NCBI RefSeq assembly: GCF_024721175.1
Contig: NZ_CP099400.1
Location: 1-64,000 of the forward strand
DNA: 64,000 nt
Reading direction: 5' to 3'
From: Rhizobium sp. Pop5
GTDB taxonomy: Bacteria > Pseudomonadota > Alphaproteobacteria > Rhizobiales > Rhizobiaceae
The position numbers and the translations under genes were made by a program. How positions within the stretch are numbered: the stretch's first letter is position 1; each line of letters starts with the position of its first letter. The notes beneath the pieces were generated by a model. That model saw nothing but the letters and a program-made list of their open reading frames with translations, made no database searches and was not told the origin of the DNA. Of this stretch, positions 26,769 to 35,848 are shown piece by piece.

Positions 26769-27032
26769 CGGCCTCAATGCTCCACGCGCGACAGAATAGC
26801 TGTCTTCCGGAATGCTCGACGATCAGCATGAAAAGCGCGCCGGAACAAGCATGGACGAACTGCAATTGACACGATTTGGCAATTCCGCCGGCTCCACCTG
26901 CGGAGAGGAGGGATGGCAGCAAGTTGACACTCGGTGCAGGCAATATTCATCGCGAGGAAGAACCGAGGCTGCCACAGGCAACCTCGGTTGAGGGGCGAAA
27001 ATCAGCTGGGAGACGAGGTGGTCTGTTGACCG

Positions 27033-27347
27033 CTACTCGCAGACCCGTACCGTCTCGGTATGATAACCGCCATCATAGCGGTTGCGGACATCGCGGTCCT
27101 CATACCAGCATCTCGGTGCGGGTTCGACATAGCGGGGACCATCGACGTAACGAGGGCCGTCGACATAGCGGGGGCCATTATTGGCGAGTGCGCCTCCGAT
27201 CAGGCCGCCGACAACACCTGCGGCAACACCGCCGGCGATAATGCGGCCGGTATTGTTATGGTGATGATGGTCACGCGCGGCAGCGGGCTGAATGGCCGAT
27301 CCAACAAGGGCCGTCGCGATCAACAGGCTGCTAATAATTCTCTTCAT
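27033..27347 (-). CDS. Small secreted or surface protein with GPRYVD repeats
   Basis: A 104-residue protein. The ATG at 27347 has GAGGAGAA upstream. It starts with a signal peptide (MKRIISSLLIATALVGSAIQ, cleavage after AAA-RD), then a His/Asn-rich patch and a glycine-rich hydrophobic stretch (RIIAGGVAAGVVGGLIGGAL), like a glycine-zipper. Three perfect or near-perfect GPRYVD repeats follow, then a short tail with two cysteines. It resembles the small glycine-zipper envelope proteins of rhizobia. Its function is unknown. Confidence 0.75.
   Translation of the reverse strand: MKRIISSLLIATALVGSAIQPAAARDHHHHNNTGRIIAGGVAAGVVGGLIGGALANNGPRYVDGPRYVDGPRYVEPAPRCWYEDRDVRNRYDGGYHTETVRVCE
27124..27177 (-). 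repeat. Three tandem 18-bp repeats in the small secreted protein gene
   Basis: Units at 27124-27141, 27142-27159 and 27160-27177 differ at a few positions and encode GPRYVD, GPRYVD and GPRYVE. The repeats are in frame, so the copy number could change without breaking the gene. Confidence 0.85.
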
Positions 27348-27546
27348 AACATTCTCCTCAGTGGCTGGCACATCACCCCCTATAGAGGAGAAATGCCGCA
27401 GCACGGTGTTTGTTCGTTCAAACTTTGCGCCTTTTAAGGCAAATCGACCGCCGCTGTTGCCAAAAATACATAAAACGACGCGACAGACATCGGTTTTTGC
27501 GCCTGGCTGCGAAGGCCAGGCGACGTCGCTGCGCCGAGGCCCGGGG

Positions 27547-29445
27547 TCAGGTGGCCGATTCGGTCGCAGTCGTTTCTTCCAACACATCCTCGGGAATATC
27601 GTCGAAGGATGCGTAGTTGAGGTTATAGAGTTTCGAATAGAGCTTGCCGTTCTTCATCAGCCGCTGGTGGTTGCCGCTCTCAACGATCTCCCCATTCTGC
27701 AGCACGATGATGCGGTCGGCTTCGCGGATCGTCGCCAGACGGTGGGCGATGACGAGGCCGGTACGATTTTCGAGCAGCTTTACCAATGCCTTCTGGATCA
27801 GCATCTCAGTGTAGCTGTCGATATTGGCCGTCGCCTCGTCGAGCACGAGGATCTTGGCGTCGGCCACGAGTGCACGGGCGAAGGAGAGGAGCTGGCGCTG
27901 GCCGAGCGAAAGATTTCCGCCGCGCTCGCCGAGCATCCCGTCATAGCCTGCCGGCAGGCGCATGATGAAGTCATGCGCGCCGACAGCCTTGGCGGCTTCG
28001 ATGACCTGCTCGCGGGTGGCTTCCGTCTTGTGATAGCGGATATTCTCGAAAACGGTGCCGGTGAAGAGAAACGGTTCCTGCAGCACCATCGCGATCTGGG
28101 CGCCGAGCAGATCCTGCGTCAGCTCGCGCACGTCATGCCCGCCGACCAGCACCTGTCCCCGCTGTACCTCGTAGAAGCGGTGGATCAGCGACATGCAGCT
28201 CGACTTGCCCGATCCCGTCGGGCCGACGAGGGCGACTGTCTCCCCGGGGTTTACCTTGAAACTGACGTGCTTCAGCACGGGATGTTTGGGATTGTAGCCG
28301 AAAACGACATCGCGGAATTCGACCGAGCCATCCATCTCGGCCGACAGCACCTTGGCGTCAGGCGCGTCCTTGATCTCGACCGGCACGTCGAGCACATCGG
28401 TCAAGCGCTGGCCTGATGCCATGGCGCGCTGCATGACTGAATATTGCAGGGTCAGTGAGCGGATAGGGTCGAAGAAGCGCTGGATGTAGAAGAGGAAGGC
28501 GACGAGCACGCCAACGTCGAGCGCTTGGTTGAGGACGCGCGCGCCGCCGACGACGATGACGAGCGCCATGGCGATGCCGGTCAGCGAATCGACGATCGGC
28601 ACCATGATCTGCGCATAACGTGCGGCCGTCAGATGCGTCAGCAGGTTGGCATGCGCCTTGTCGTCATAGAGCGTGAAGTTGACTTCCTGCCGATCCATGC
28701 TCTGGACGGCGCGCACGCCGTGGATCGCTTCGGCGAGTGCGCCGTTTGCCACCGAATTCGTCTCATGCGCGGCCATGAAGGATTTGCGCGCCAGCGGCAG
28801 CCAGAACAGGCGCACGACGAAGAGCACCGGCAGAACGGACAGCGTCAGCAGGCCTAGCTTGAAGTCGAGATAGAGCATCACGAAGACGATGCCGAAGAGC
28901 AGGAAGATATCGCCGACCGACAATACGCAGGTTTCGAGAAATTCCTGCATGGAGTTGACGTCGCCCTGCAGGCGCGACATCAGCCGGCCGACCTCGGTCT
29001 TGTCCATGAAGGAAAGCGAAACACGCTGGAGATGCGAGAACATCGCCTTGCGGATATCGAAGAGCACGTTTTCGGCGACGCCGCCGACCAGCGTTTCCTG
29101 CCAATAGCTGGCGCCGTAGTTGATGAGGATGGCGATCAGGAAGGCGACGATTGCCAGCGTCAGCGCCGAATGGCTGCCGCCCGCCTGCATTCCGTGGTCG
29201 ATGGCATAGCGGATGATCAGCGGAATGAGGAGCTGCATGCCGGTGAAAACCAGCACCGAAATGACCGACAGCACGACATCGCGCCGGTAAGGATGGACGA
29301 AGGCCCAGATGCGCTTGATGATATTGGAATCGAAGACCTTGCCGAAGATCTCCTCTTCAACGCGCTGCGAGCCAACGACCGCCCGTGGCGGGCGCCTGCC
29401 ATCCTCGCGAACATCGGCACGCTCGGTTTCCAGTTCCTCGGCCAT
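27547..29445 (-). CDS. ABC exporter half-transporter (canonical ATPase half)
   Basis: A 632-residue type-IV (MsbA-like) half-transporter: six membrane segments (about 55-330) then an ATPase domain with GPTGSGKSS, signature LSLGQ, Walker B ILVLDEAT (Asp536, Glu537) and switch IAHRLAT. It is translated 24 bp after a second half-transporter whose Walker B lacks the glutamate, so the two most likely form a heterodimer with one active site. The signature is LSLGQ rather than LSGGQ, as expected for the half that completes the weak site. The substrate is unknown. Confidence 0.9.
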   Translation of the reverse strand: MAEELETERADVREDGRRPPRAVVGSQRVEEEIFGKVFDSNIIKRIWAFVHPYRRDVVLSVISVLVFTGMQLLIPLIIRYAIDHGMQAGGSHSALTLAIVAFLIAILINYGASYWQETLVGGVAENVLFDIRKAMFSHLQRVSLSFMDKTEVGRLMSRLQGDVNSMQEFLETCVLSVGDIFLLFGIVFVMLYLDFKLGLLTLSVLPVLFVVRLFWLPLARKSFMAAHETNSVANGALAEAIHGVRAVQSMDRQEVNFTLYDDKAHANLLTHLTAARYAQIMVPIVDSLTGIAMALVIVVGGARVLNQALDVGVLVAFLFYIQRFFDPIRSLTLQYSVMQRAMASGQRLTDVLDVPVEIKDAPDAKVLSAEMDGSVEFRDVVFGYNPKHPVLKHVSFKVNPGETVALVGPTGSGKSSCMSLIHRFYEVQRGQVLVGGHDVRELTQDLLGAQIAMVLQEPFLFTGTVFENIRYHKTEATREQVIEAAKAVGAHDFIMRLPAGYDGMLGERGGNLSLGQRQLLSFARALVADAKILVLDEATANIDSYTEMLIQKALVKLLENRTGLVIAHRLATIREADRIIVLQNGEIVESGNHQRLMKNGKLYSKLYNLNYASFDDIPEDVLEETTATESAT

Positions 29446-29469
29446 CTCGTTTCCTCCAGCGCCGGTTTC

Positions 29470-31323
29470 TCACGCGCTTAAAGCGTCGTCGCCCGGTCGC
29501 ACCTGCAAATCGTAAAGCGCCTTGTATCGTCCGCCGAGCGCCAAGAGCTCGTCATGCGTGCCCTTTTCGACGACGCGGCCGTCTTCGATGAACAGGATCT
29601 TGTCGGCATGCATCAGCGAGCTCAGGCGATGGGCGACGATGATCGTCACGCGGTCAGCAGCGTAGCGGCGCATGGCGCTGCGGATGCGCTGCTCGGTCGC
29701 CGCGTCGATTGCCGCCGTCGAATCGTCGAACACCATCACCGCCGGCTTCAGCATCAGCGCGCGGGCGATGGACAGCCTTTGGCGCTGACCGCCGGAAAGC
29801 GAAACGCCGCGTTCGCCGACCACCGTGCCGTAGCCTGTGGGAAGGCCAAGCACGTAATTATGGAGCTGCGCGCTTTCGCTGGCCCGCTCGATGCGGCCTT
29901 CCTTCGCCCAAGGGTCGCCATAGGCAATGTTGTTTTCGATCGTCGTCGTGAAGAGGAAGGAATCCTGCTGCACGACGGCAACCGATCGCCGCAGCGACTG
30001 CAGCGTCGCCTTGCGAATGTCCTGCCCGTCGATGGTGATCTTGCCGCCAGTCGCATCATAGAAGCGCGGGATCAGATGTGCGAGCGTCGACTTGCCGCTG
30101 CCGGGCGGGCCGACGATGCCGATCGTTTCGCCGCGCCTGGCCTCGAAACTGACATCGTGCAGCACCTCCTGCATCGGCGCGCTCGGATAGGCGAAGCTGA
30201 CATTCTCGAAGCGCAGCGTGCCGTCAGTCACTTTCAATTCCCTGGCATCTGGCGCATCGCGCACGGCAATTTCGAGGTCCAGCAGTTCGAACAGGCGCGT
30301 GCCGCAGGTCGAGGCGCGGGCAAAGGCGTTGACCATCAGGCCGAGCTGACGCACGGGCATCTGCAGGATGGTCATGAAGGTCAGGAAAGAGGCGAGAGTG
30401 CCGACGGTGATCTCCCCGGACATGACCTTGCCGCCGCCGACCCACAGCACCAGGCCCATGGCGGCGAAGAAGGAGAAGGTCATGGCGCTGGTATTGACGA
30501 CGCGGATGCCGACGCGCTGATGGGCAAGCTCAAGCGCATTCTTCGACGCTTCCTCGAACTTCGAAAGCTCATGGTCCTGTGCGGCGAAGGCGCGCACGAC
30601 GCGGATGCCGCCGAGATTTTCTTCCATGATGCGGGTGAGCACCGAAAGCCGCTGCTGCAGGTCGAGCCAGGTGGCGCGCAGGCGAAGCTGGGTGACGGAC
30701 GAGCGCCAGCCGACGAAAGGTACGAAGGAGAGCGCCAGCAAGCCGAGCACGACGTCGGTCGAAAGCAGCATGTAGGCGCCGATGCCGATCAGCATGGAAA
30801 GCAGAAAGACGCGCACGAGAGCCGTCGAGAAATACATGCGCACGCCTTCCAGGTCGAGCAGGCCGATGGTGATGAGGTCGCCGGAATGCACGGTGTCATG
30901 AAAGCTGAAGGAGAGGCGCTGGATCTTTTCGTAGCAAGCAAGCCGCAGCTCATAGCCCATGTGGTGGCCGACGGACTCGCTGAAGTAGTTCTGCACCATG
31001 GTGAAGATGCCGCGCAGCACGCTGGCGCCGAGCAGAAGCAGCGCCGTCGTCAGCAGCGCATCCTGCGCCTGTTGCCCGATCGTACCGCCATGCAGCGCCC
31101 CCTGGGTATGGTCGACGGCTTGGCCGAGAAGGCGGGGAATCAGAAGCTGGAAGGTGGAGGCGATCAGGGTAGCGCCGATCGCAAGCCCCGCTTGCCAAGG
31201 GTGTCGGAAGGCCATCACGGTGATGCGCACCAGTGTGTAGAGGCCTTGGCCCCAGCCTGCCGCAGTTGCAAGCGCCATCGAAGCCGAAGGCTTCGTCGCG
31301 CGTGTTAACGCATCGCTGCTCAC
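29470..31323 (-). CDS. ABC exporter half-transporter (degenerate ATPase half)
   Basis: A 617-residue half-transporter with six membrane segments (about 45-320) and an ATPase domain: GPPGSGKST with Lys411, LSGGQ, and Walker B VMVFDDST. The catalytic glutamate after the Walker B aspartate is replaced by Asp534, while the switch histidine IVAHRLSS is kept. Together with the downstream gene this fits the heterodimeric exporter class (such as BmrCD and TM287/288), which has one consensus and one degenerate site. Confidence 0.9.
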   Translation of the reverse strand: MSSDALTRATKPSASMALATAAGWGQGLYTLVRITVMAFRHPWQAGLAIGATLIASTFQLLIPRLLGQAVDHTQGALHGGTIGQQAQDALLTTALLLLGASVLRGIFTMVQNYFSESVGHHMGYELRLACYEKIQRLSFSFHDTVHSGDLITIGLLDLEGVRMYFSTALVRVFLLSMLIGIGAYMLLSTDVVLGLLALSFVPFVGWRSSVTQLRLRATWLDLQQRLSVLTRIMEENLGGIRVVRAFAAQDHELSKFEEASKNALELAHQRVGIRVVNTSAMTFSFFAAMGLVLWVGGGKVMSGEITVGTLASFLTFMTILQMPVRQLGLMVNAFARASTCGTRLFELLDLEIAVRDAPDARELKVTDGTLRFENVSFAYPSAPMQEVLHDVSFEARRGETIGIVGPPGSGKSTLAHLIPRFYDATGGKITIDGQDIRKATLQSLRRSVAVVQQDSFLFTTTIENNIAYGDPWAKEGRIERASESAQLHNYVLGLPTGYGTVVGERGVSLSGGQRQRLSIARALMLKPAVMVFDDSTAAIDAATEQRIRSAMRRYAADRVTIIVAHRLSSLMHADKILFIEDGRVVEKGTHDELLALGGRYKALYDLQVRPGDDALSA

Positions 31324-31554
31324 GGTATTTTTTCCAATAGATGTGGTGCTCGGACGCTGGCCCGAAAAGACGGCAAATCCATGAAGGGATTGATAGCCCC
31401 GTCACTTTTGCCGATTCCATCTAGGGGTTCAAGTAAAGAATTCACCAGTTGGTTATTTTTACGTGAGGTCGCCTCGCGGCCCAGCCGGGAACAATTTCTG
31501 CGTGAGCGGGTTGCAGCAGGCGATGCCAACAGCCGATCGCCACCGGAGAGATTC

Positions 31555-32124
31555 ATGCCGCTGAAAGCCCTCGCCCTCAACGCCACACTGAAGACCGGCA
31601 ATGCCAGGGAAGCGTCCTCGACCGAGCGGATGATCGGCCTTATCGACAAGGCGATGTCTGCCTATGACGTCACGACCGAAGTGCTCCGGCTTGCCGATTT
31701 CAACATCAAGCCCGGCGTCACTTCGGACGAGGGCGGCGGTGACGACTGGCCTGAGATCCGCGCAAAAGTGCTGGCCGCGGACATCCTGCTTATGCCGACG
31801 CCGATCTGGCTCGGCCAGCCGTCCAGTGTCTGCAAGCGGGCGCTGGAGCGCATGGATGCCTTCCCTGAGGAGACAGACGATCAGGGCCGCATGGTCTCCT
31901 TCGGTAGGGTCGCGGCCGTTGCTTTCGTCGGCAACGATGTCGGCTTCACCATTCCGGCGAACGCCGTCGCCTACTGGGTCGGCGAGGCGATGGGTTCCAC
32001 CAATTTCGTCGATCTCGACAAGGTGCCGAGGGTCGTCACGAAAGCGGTCGACATGCTTGCGCGCAACACGTCGCATCTGGCTGGCCTGCCGAAGGCAAAG
32101 CAATATTCCTGCGAAGGCGGTTGA
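31555..32124 (+). CDS. Flavodoxin-like NAD(P)H-dependent oxidoreductase
   Basis: A 189-residue protein with a flavodoxin-like fold: an N-terminal strand and phosphate loop region ALNATLKTGNAREASST and the FMN-site stretch PTPIWLGQPSSVCKRALERMD typical of NADPH-dependent FMN reductases. It is divergent from the ABC exporter. The ATG at 31555 follows GGAGAG; longer versions extending to 31381 have no ribosome site. It is likely a quinone or flavin reductase, but the substrate is not known. Confidence 0.8.
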   Translation: MPLKALALNATLKTGNAREASSTERMIGLIDKAMSAYDVTTEVLRLADFNIKPGVTSDEGGGDDWPEIRAKVLAADILLMPTPIWLGQPSSVCKRALERMDAFPEETDDQGRMVSFGRVAAVAFVGNDVGFTIPANAVAYWVGEAMGSTNFVDLDKVPRVVTKAVDMLARNTSHLAGLPKAKQYSCEGG

Positions 32125-32443
32125 CGGCGCGGATTCGCCCAAACGGCGGCACGGCCCGAGGGTGTTCTCGCGGAAAATCCGTAGCTCTCCCAATAGCTTA
32201 CCAGCTGAAGCAACAAACCCCTTGCCACTTTCGGCTTTTAGCGCTTTGATACACGACTAGTTTAATAGACTATGGACGGGCGTGATCGCCCGCTCTAGTT
32301 CCCTTGCGGGGCTGTTGTTACGGACCCCGATGCTGCGGCAGTATTTGTGAACGGCCGCATGAACCTCAGCAACGCATGATCGGCTTTTATGCGTTGAAAC
32401 CTCGATCGACACACGGTGCGGATGAACCCGCAAAGGAGTTGCG
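32125..32443. other. Intergenic region without recognised gene
   Basis: 319 bp. A GGGCG-TGAT-CGCCC hairpin at about 32279-32292 lacks a T-run. AT-rich stretches around 32245-32275 may hold the promoter of the downstream gene. Nothing else is supported. Confidence 0.5.
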
Positions 32444-33850
32444 ATGACGGTTCAGGGACTTTTTTCCGGGAGGGCCAATGCGGCGGCGCAGATATCGGCC
32501 GTGCCGCGCATCGCGATCGTCGGACGCGGCTTTTCCGGCATGATGACGGCGATCGCGCTGATGAAAACGGTGCACACACCCTTCCATCTGCAACTGTTCG
32601 ATCCGAATTCGTCGGTCAGCGGTGGGCAGGCGCTGTCTTCGGCCCGCACTTCGACGATCCTCAATACCCGTGTTCGCGATCTCTCGGTCTCGCTTGGCGA
32701 CAACGACGATTTCAACGACTGGCTCTGCAGCAATGCCGCCTTCCGCGCCGCCGTGCCGGCAGCCATCCCCGGTTTTCGGCAGATCTTCGTGCCGAAGGAA
32801 ATCTTCAGCGATTATGTCTACCAGCGCTTTTCGGAAGCGCTCGCCGCCCGCCGGGACATCACCGTTCAGGTTTGCAACGATCCCGTGGTGGCGATCCGCA
32901 GGAGCCACGGCAACCGTTTCCTGCTCGAAAGCGCCAGTCCCGCCAATCCCCTGTTCGATATCGTGGTCCTCGCCACGGGCTACGGCCTGACGGAGGCGGA
33001 TGCCGGCGGGCAGGACGTTTCGCCCATCAGGGCTCAGCGCCTCGTCGCCCGGCCGCATGCGGTGTTGCTCGGCAGCGGCATCCGCGTTGTTGACCAGTTG
33101 CTGCAATTGCGCGATTCCGGTTATGCGGGCCAGATTACGATCATATCCCGGCGCGGCTTCCTGCCCCAGAGCCATACGCCGAATTCCGCCGATCCGGTCT
33201 TCCCGGCCGAAGCGCTTCCGCAGGGCCTGCCCGACATCGTGCGCTTCATTCGCCAGGCCTGTCGCGAGGCGGAGGAAGAAGGCCGAAACTGGCAATCTGT
33301 CATGAACGGGCTGAGGAAACACGCTCGCTCGCTTTGGCGCTCGCTGCCGGCGCGCGACAAGCATCAGTTCAACCGGCACCTCAGGGCAATCTACGACAGC
33401 CATCGCAACCGCCTGCCGGAGGCCATGTATCTGCGGCTGAAACGCGAGCTTGCCGAAGGCCGCACGGTGCTGCGCCGCGGCCGGGCGGGCCGCCGGGGCC
33501 TGAGCGGCCTGTTCTTTACGCCGGCCGGCTCCGCAGTCGAGGAGGTCATCCATGCAGAGCGCGTTATCGATTGCCGCTGTCAGGCGCCCGATCTTTCGGC
33601 ACCGCTGATGCAGAGCCTGATTTCCGCCGGCCTCGCCATGCCGGACGAACTCTCTCTCGGGCTTGCGGTCAATGCGCGCGGCGAACCCTTCCTGGAGGAC
33701 GGTTCGACCGTCGCCGGGCTCTTCGCCGTCGGCCCGCTCGGCCTTGGCAGCCTGCCCGATATCGATCTGGTGCCCGAAATCGTCTCGCAGGCCTATGCCG
33801 CCGCCGAGCGGGTGGGCGAACGGTTTTATCCGCAGGTCAGGGCCGTCTGA
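32444..33850 (+). CDS. FAD/NAD(P)-binding protein
   Basis: A 468-residue putative flavin-dependent oxidoreductase of the FAD-NAD(P)-binding family. It has an N-terminal dinucleotide fold VPRIAIVGRGFSGMMTAIAL (about 20-39) and a second nucleotide-binding element VVLATGYGLT (about 173-182). The end contains GLFAVGPLGLGSLPDIDLVPEI, as in the C-terminal FAD contact of such enzymes. AAAGGAG precedes the ATG. The substrate is not evident. The histidine kinase gene follows 70 bp later on the same strand. Confidence 0.78.
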   Translation: MTVQGLFSGRANAAAQISAVPRIAIVGRGFSGMMTAIALMKTVHTPFHLQLFDPNSSVSGGQALSSARTSTILNTRVRDLSVSLGDNDDFNDWLCSNAAFRAAVPAAIPGFRQIFVPKEIFSDYVYQRFSEALAARRDITVQVCNDPVVAIRRSHGNRFLLESASPANPLFDIVVLATGYGLTEADAGGQDVSPIRAQRLVARPHAVLLGSGIRVVDQLLQLRDSGYAGQITIISRRGFLPQSHTPNSADPVFPAEALPQGLPDIVRFIRQACREAEEEGRNWQSVMNGLRKHARSLWRSLPARDKHQFNRHLRAIYDSHRNRLPEAMYLRLKRELAEGRTVLRRGRAGRRGLSGLFFTPAGSAVEEVIHAERVIDCRCQAPDLSAPLMQSLISAGLAMPDELSLGLAVNARGEPFLEDGSTVAGLFAVGPLGLGSLPDIDLVPEIVSQAYAAAERVGERFYPQVRAV

Positions 33851-33919
33851 AAATCTCGGAACGCTCCGGAACCATCCGCCTGCGGCCGCGTTATGTGCGC
33901 TGGTAACACAGAGGGGCAG

Positions 33920-35848
33920 ATGGAAGTGCTGGATCGACATGATACGTCTCTTACCGAAGAGGGACGCTTTCGCCTTCTGGTCGATGCCATCACCGACTAC
34001 GCCATCTATATGCTGAGCCCCGAGGGCATCATAACCAGCTGGAACACCGGCGCGCAGCGTTTCAAGGGCTACAAGCCCTCCGAAATTCTGGGAGAGCATT
34101 TTTCCCGTTTTTATCTGGAAGAGGACCGCGCCGCGGGAATTCCGGAGATGGCTCTCGCCACCGCGAAGGAGATCGGCCGATACGAGGGCGAGGGTTGGCG
34201 CCTGCGCAAGAATGGCAGCCGCTTTTGGGCTCATGTCATCATCGACCCGATCCGCCGTCCTTCCGGCGAACTCATCGGTTTTGCCAAGATCACCCGCGAC
34301 CTGACCGAACGCAGGGCCGCGGAAAACGCGATCCGTCAGAGCGAGGAGCAGTTCCGCCGGCTGATCCAGGGCGTTTCGGATTATGCGATCTATATGCTCG
34401 ATCCCGAGGGCAATGTCAGCAGCTGGAATTTCGGCGCCGAGCGGATCAAGGGTTATCGGCCGGGCGAAATCATCGGCCGGCATTTCTCGACCTTCTATAC
34501 ACCGGAGGACCGGGCAGCCGGCATGCCGGAAACCGCGCTCAACGTCGCGCGTGCCGAAGGCCGGTTCGAGAGGGAAGGCTGGCGCGTTCGCAAGGACGGC
34601 ACACGTTTCTGGGCCAGCGTCGTCATCGACGTCATCCGGGACGACGACGGCCAGGTGCTCGGTTTCGCCAAGATCACCCGTGACATTACCGAAAAAATGG
34701 AAACGCAGCGGGCGCTGGAGCAGGCGCGCGAAGAGCTGTTCCAGTCGCAGAAGATGGAGGCGATCGGGCAGCTGACTGGCGGCATCGCCCATGACTTCAA
34801 CAATCTGCTGATGGCTGTCATCGGCAGTCTCGAAATCCTGAAGAAGCGCATGCCGCAGGATCTCTCGCTGACGTCGCTGGTCGACAATGCCATGCAGGGC
34901 GCCCAGCGCGGGGCGGCTCTGACGCAGCGCATGCTTGCCTTTTCCCGCCGGCAGGAACTGCATGTGGAGCCGATCGACGTTTCCGGCCTAGTCCGCGGCA
35001 TGATGGATATGCTCAGCCGTTCGCTCGGCCCACTCACTGTGATCGACACGTTTTTCCCGGTCAGGCTGCCGACGATCCTGACCGACCCGAATCAGCTGGA
35101 GATGGCTATCCTCAATCTCGTCGTCAACGCGCGCGATGCCATGCCGTCGGGTGGGCGGATCGTGCTGCGCGCTTCAGAGGAACCGGCGCCGCCGAGCAAG
35201 AGCCGGCTGTCGCCCGGCCGCTACGTCCGCATCGCGGTGACGGATGAAGGCGAGGGCATGGATGCAAAGACGCTCGAGCAGGCGGTCACCCCATTCTTCA
35301 CCACCAAGGGAGTTGGCAAGGGCACCGGCCTTGGCCTTTCCATGGTGCAGGGCCTTACAAGCCAGTCCGGCGGCCACCTTTTTCTGAAGAGCAAGCCCGG
35401 CGAAGGCACGACGGCCGAATTGTGGTTCCCGGTCGCCGTTGCCGAACGGACGACGGAAACGGCTGCCGAGCTGCCGCAGCGTGAGCAAGGCGCGAGGGAC
35501 AGCCTGCGCATCCTCGCCGTCGATGACGACGGTCTGGTGCTGATGAATACGACGCTAATGCTCGAGGATCTCGGCCATACCGTGTTCGAGGCAACGGCGG
35601 GCTCCGAGGCCCTCGACATCCTCCACAGGCAGCCGGTCGACCTGGTCATCTGCGATCACGCCATGCCGCGCATGACGGGAGCTCAACTTGCACAGGCGAT
35701 CCGCAACGAATGGCCGGAAATGCCGATCATCCTCGCAACCGGTTACGCCGAGCTTCCGGAAGGCGCCGGCATGATAAATCTGCCTCGGCTCGGCAAGCCG
35801 TTCTCGCAGGCCCAGCTAGCCGACGCGATCAACCGGATCGCCTCATGA
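33920..35848 (+). CDS. Tandem-PAS hybrid sensor histidine kinase
   Basis: A 642-residue cytoplasmic kinase. Two highly similar PAS domains (about 18-135 and 145-260; both contain DYAIYML.PEG and the FAKITRD end) are followed by a HisKA domain with GGIAHDFNNLL (phospho-His291), an HATPase domain (NLVVNARDAMPSGG, GTGLGLSMV) and a C-terminal receiver with Asp579 in VICDHAMP and Lys in GKPFS. There are no membrane segments, so it senses a cytosolic signal. The ATG at 33920 follows GAGGGG; an upstream ATG at 33893 lacks a ribosome site. The stop overlaps the surf1 stop on the other strand. Confidence 0.9.
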   Translation: MEVLDRHDTSLTEEGRFRLLVDAITDYAIYMLSPEGIITSWNTGAQRFKGYKPSEILGEHFSRFYLEEDRAAGIPEMALATAKEIGRYEGEGWRLRKNGSRFWAHVIIDPIRRPSGELIGFAKITRDLTERRAAENAIRQSEEQFRRLIQGVSDYAIYMLDPEGNVSSWNFGAERIKGYRPGEIIGRHFSTFYTPEDRAAGMPETALNVARAEGRFEREGWRVRKDGTRFWASVVIDVIRDDDGQVLGFAKITRDITEKMETQRALEQAREELFQSQKMEAIGQLTGGIAHDFNNLLMAVIGSLEILKKRMPQDLSLTSLVDNAMQGAQRGAALTQRMLAFSRRQELHVEPIDVSGLVRGMMDMLSRSLGPLTVIDTFFPVRLPTILTDPNQLEMAILNLVVNARDAMPSGGRIVLRASEEPAPPSKSRLSPGRYVRIAVTDEGEGMDAKTLEQAVTPFFTTKGVGKGTGLGLSMVQGLTSQSGGHLFLKSKPGEGTTAELWFPVAVAERTTETAAELPQREQGARDSLRILAVDDDGLVLMNTTLMLEDLGHTVFEATAGSEALDILHRQPVDLVICDHAMPRMTGAQLAQAIRNEWPEMPIILATGYAELPEGAGMINLPRLGKPFSQAQLADAINRIAS

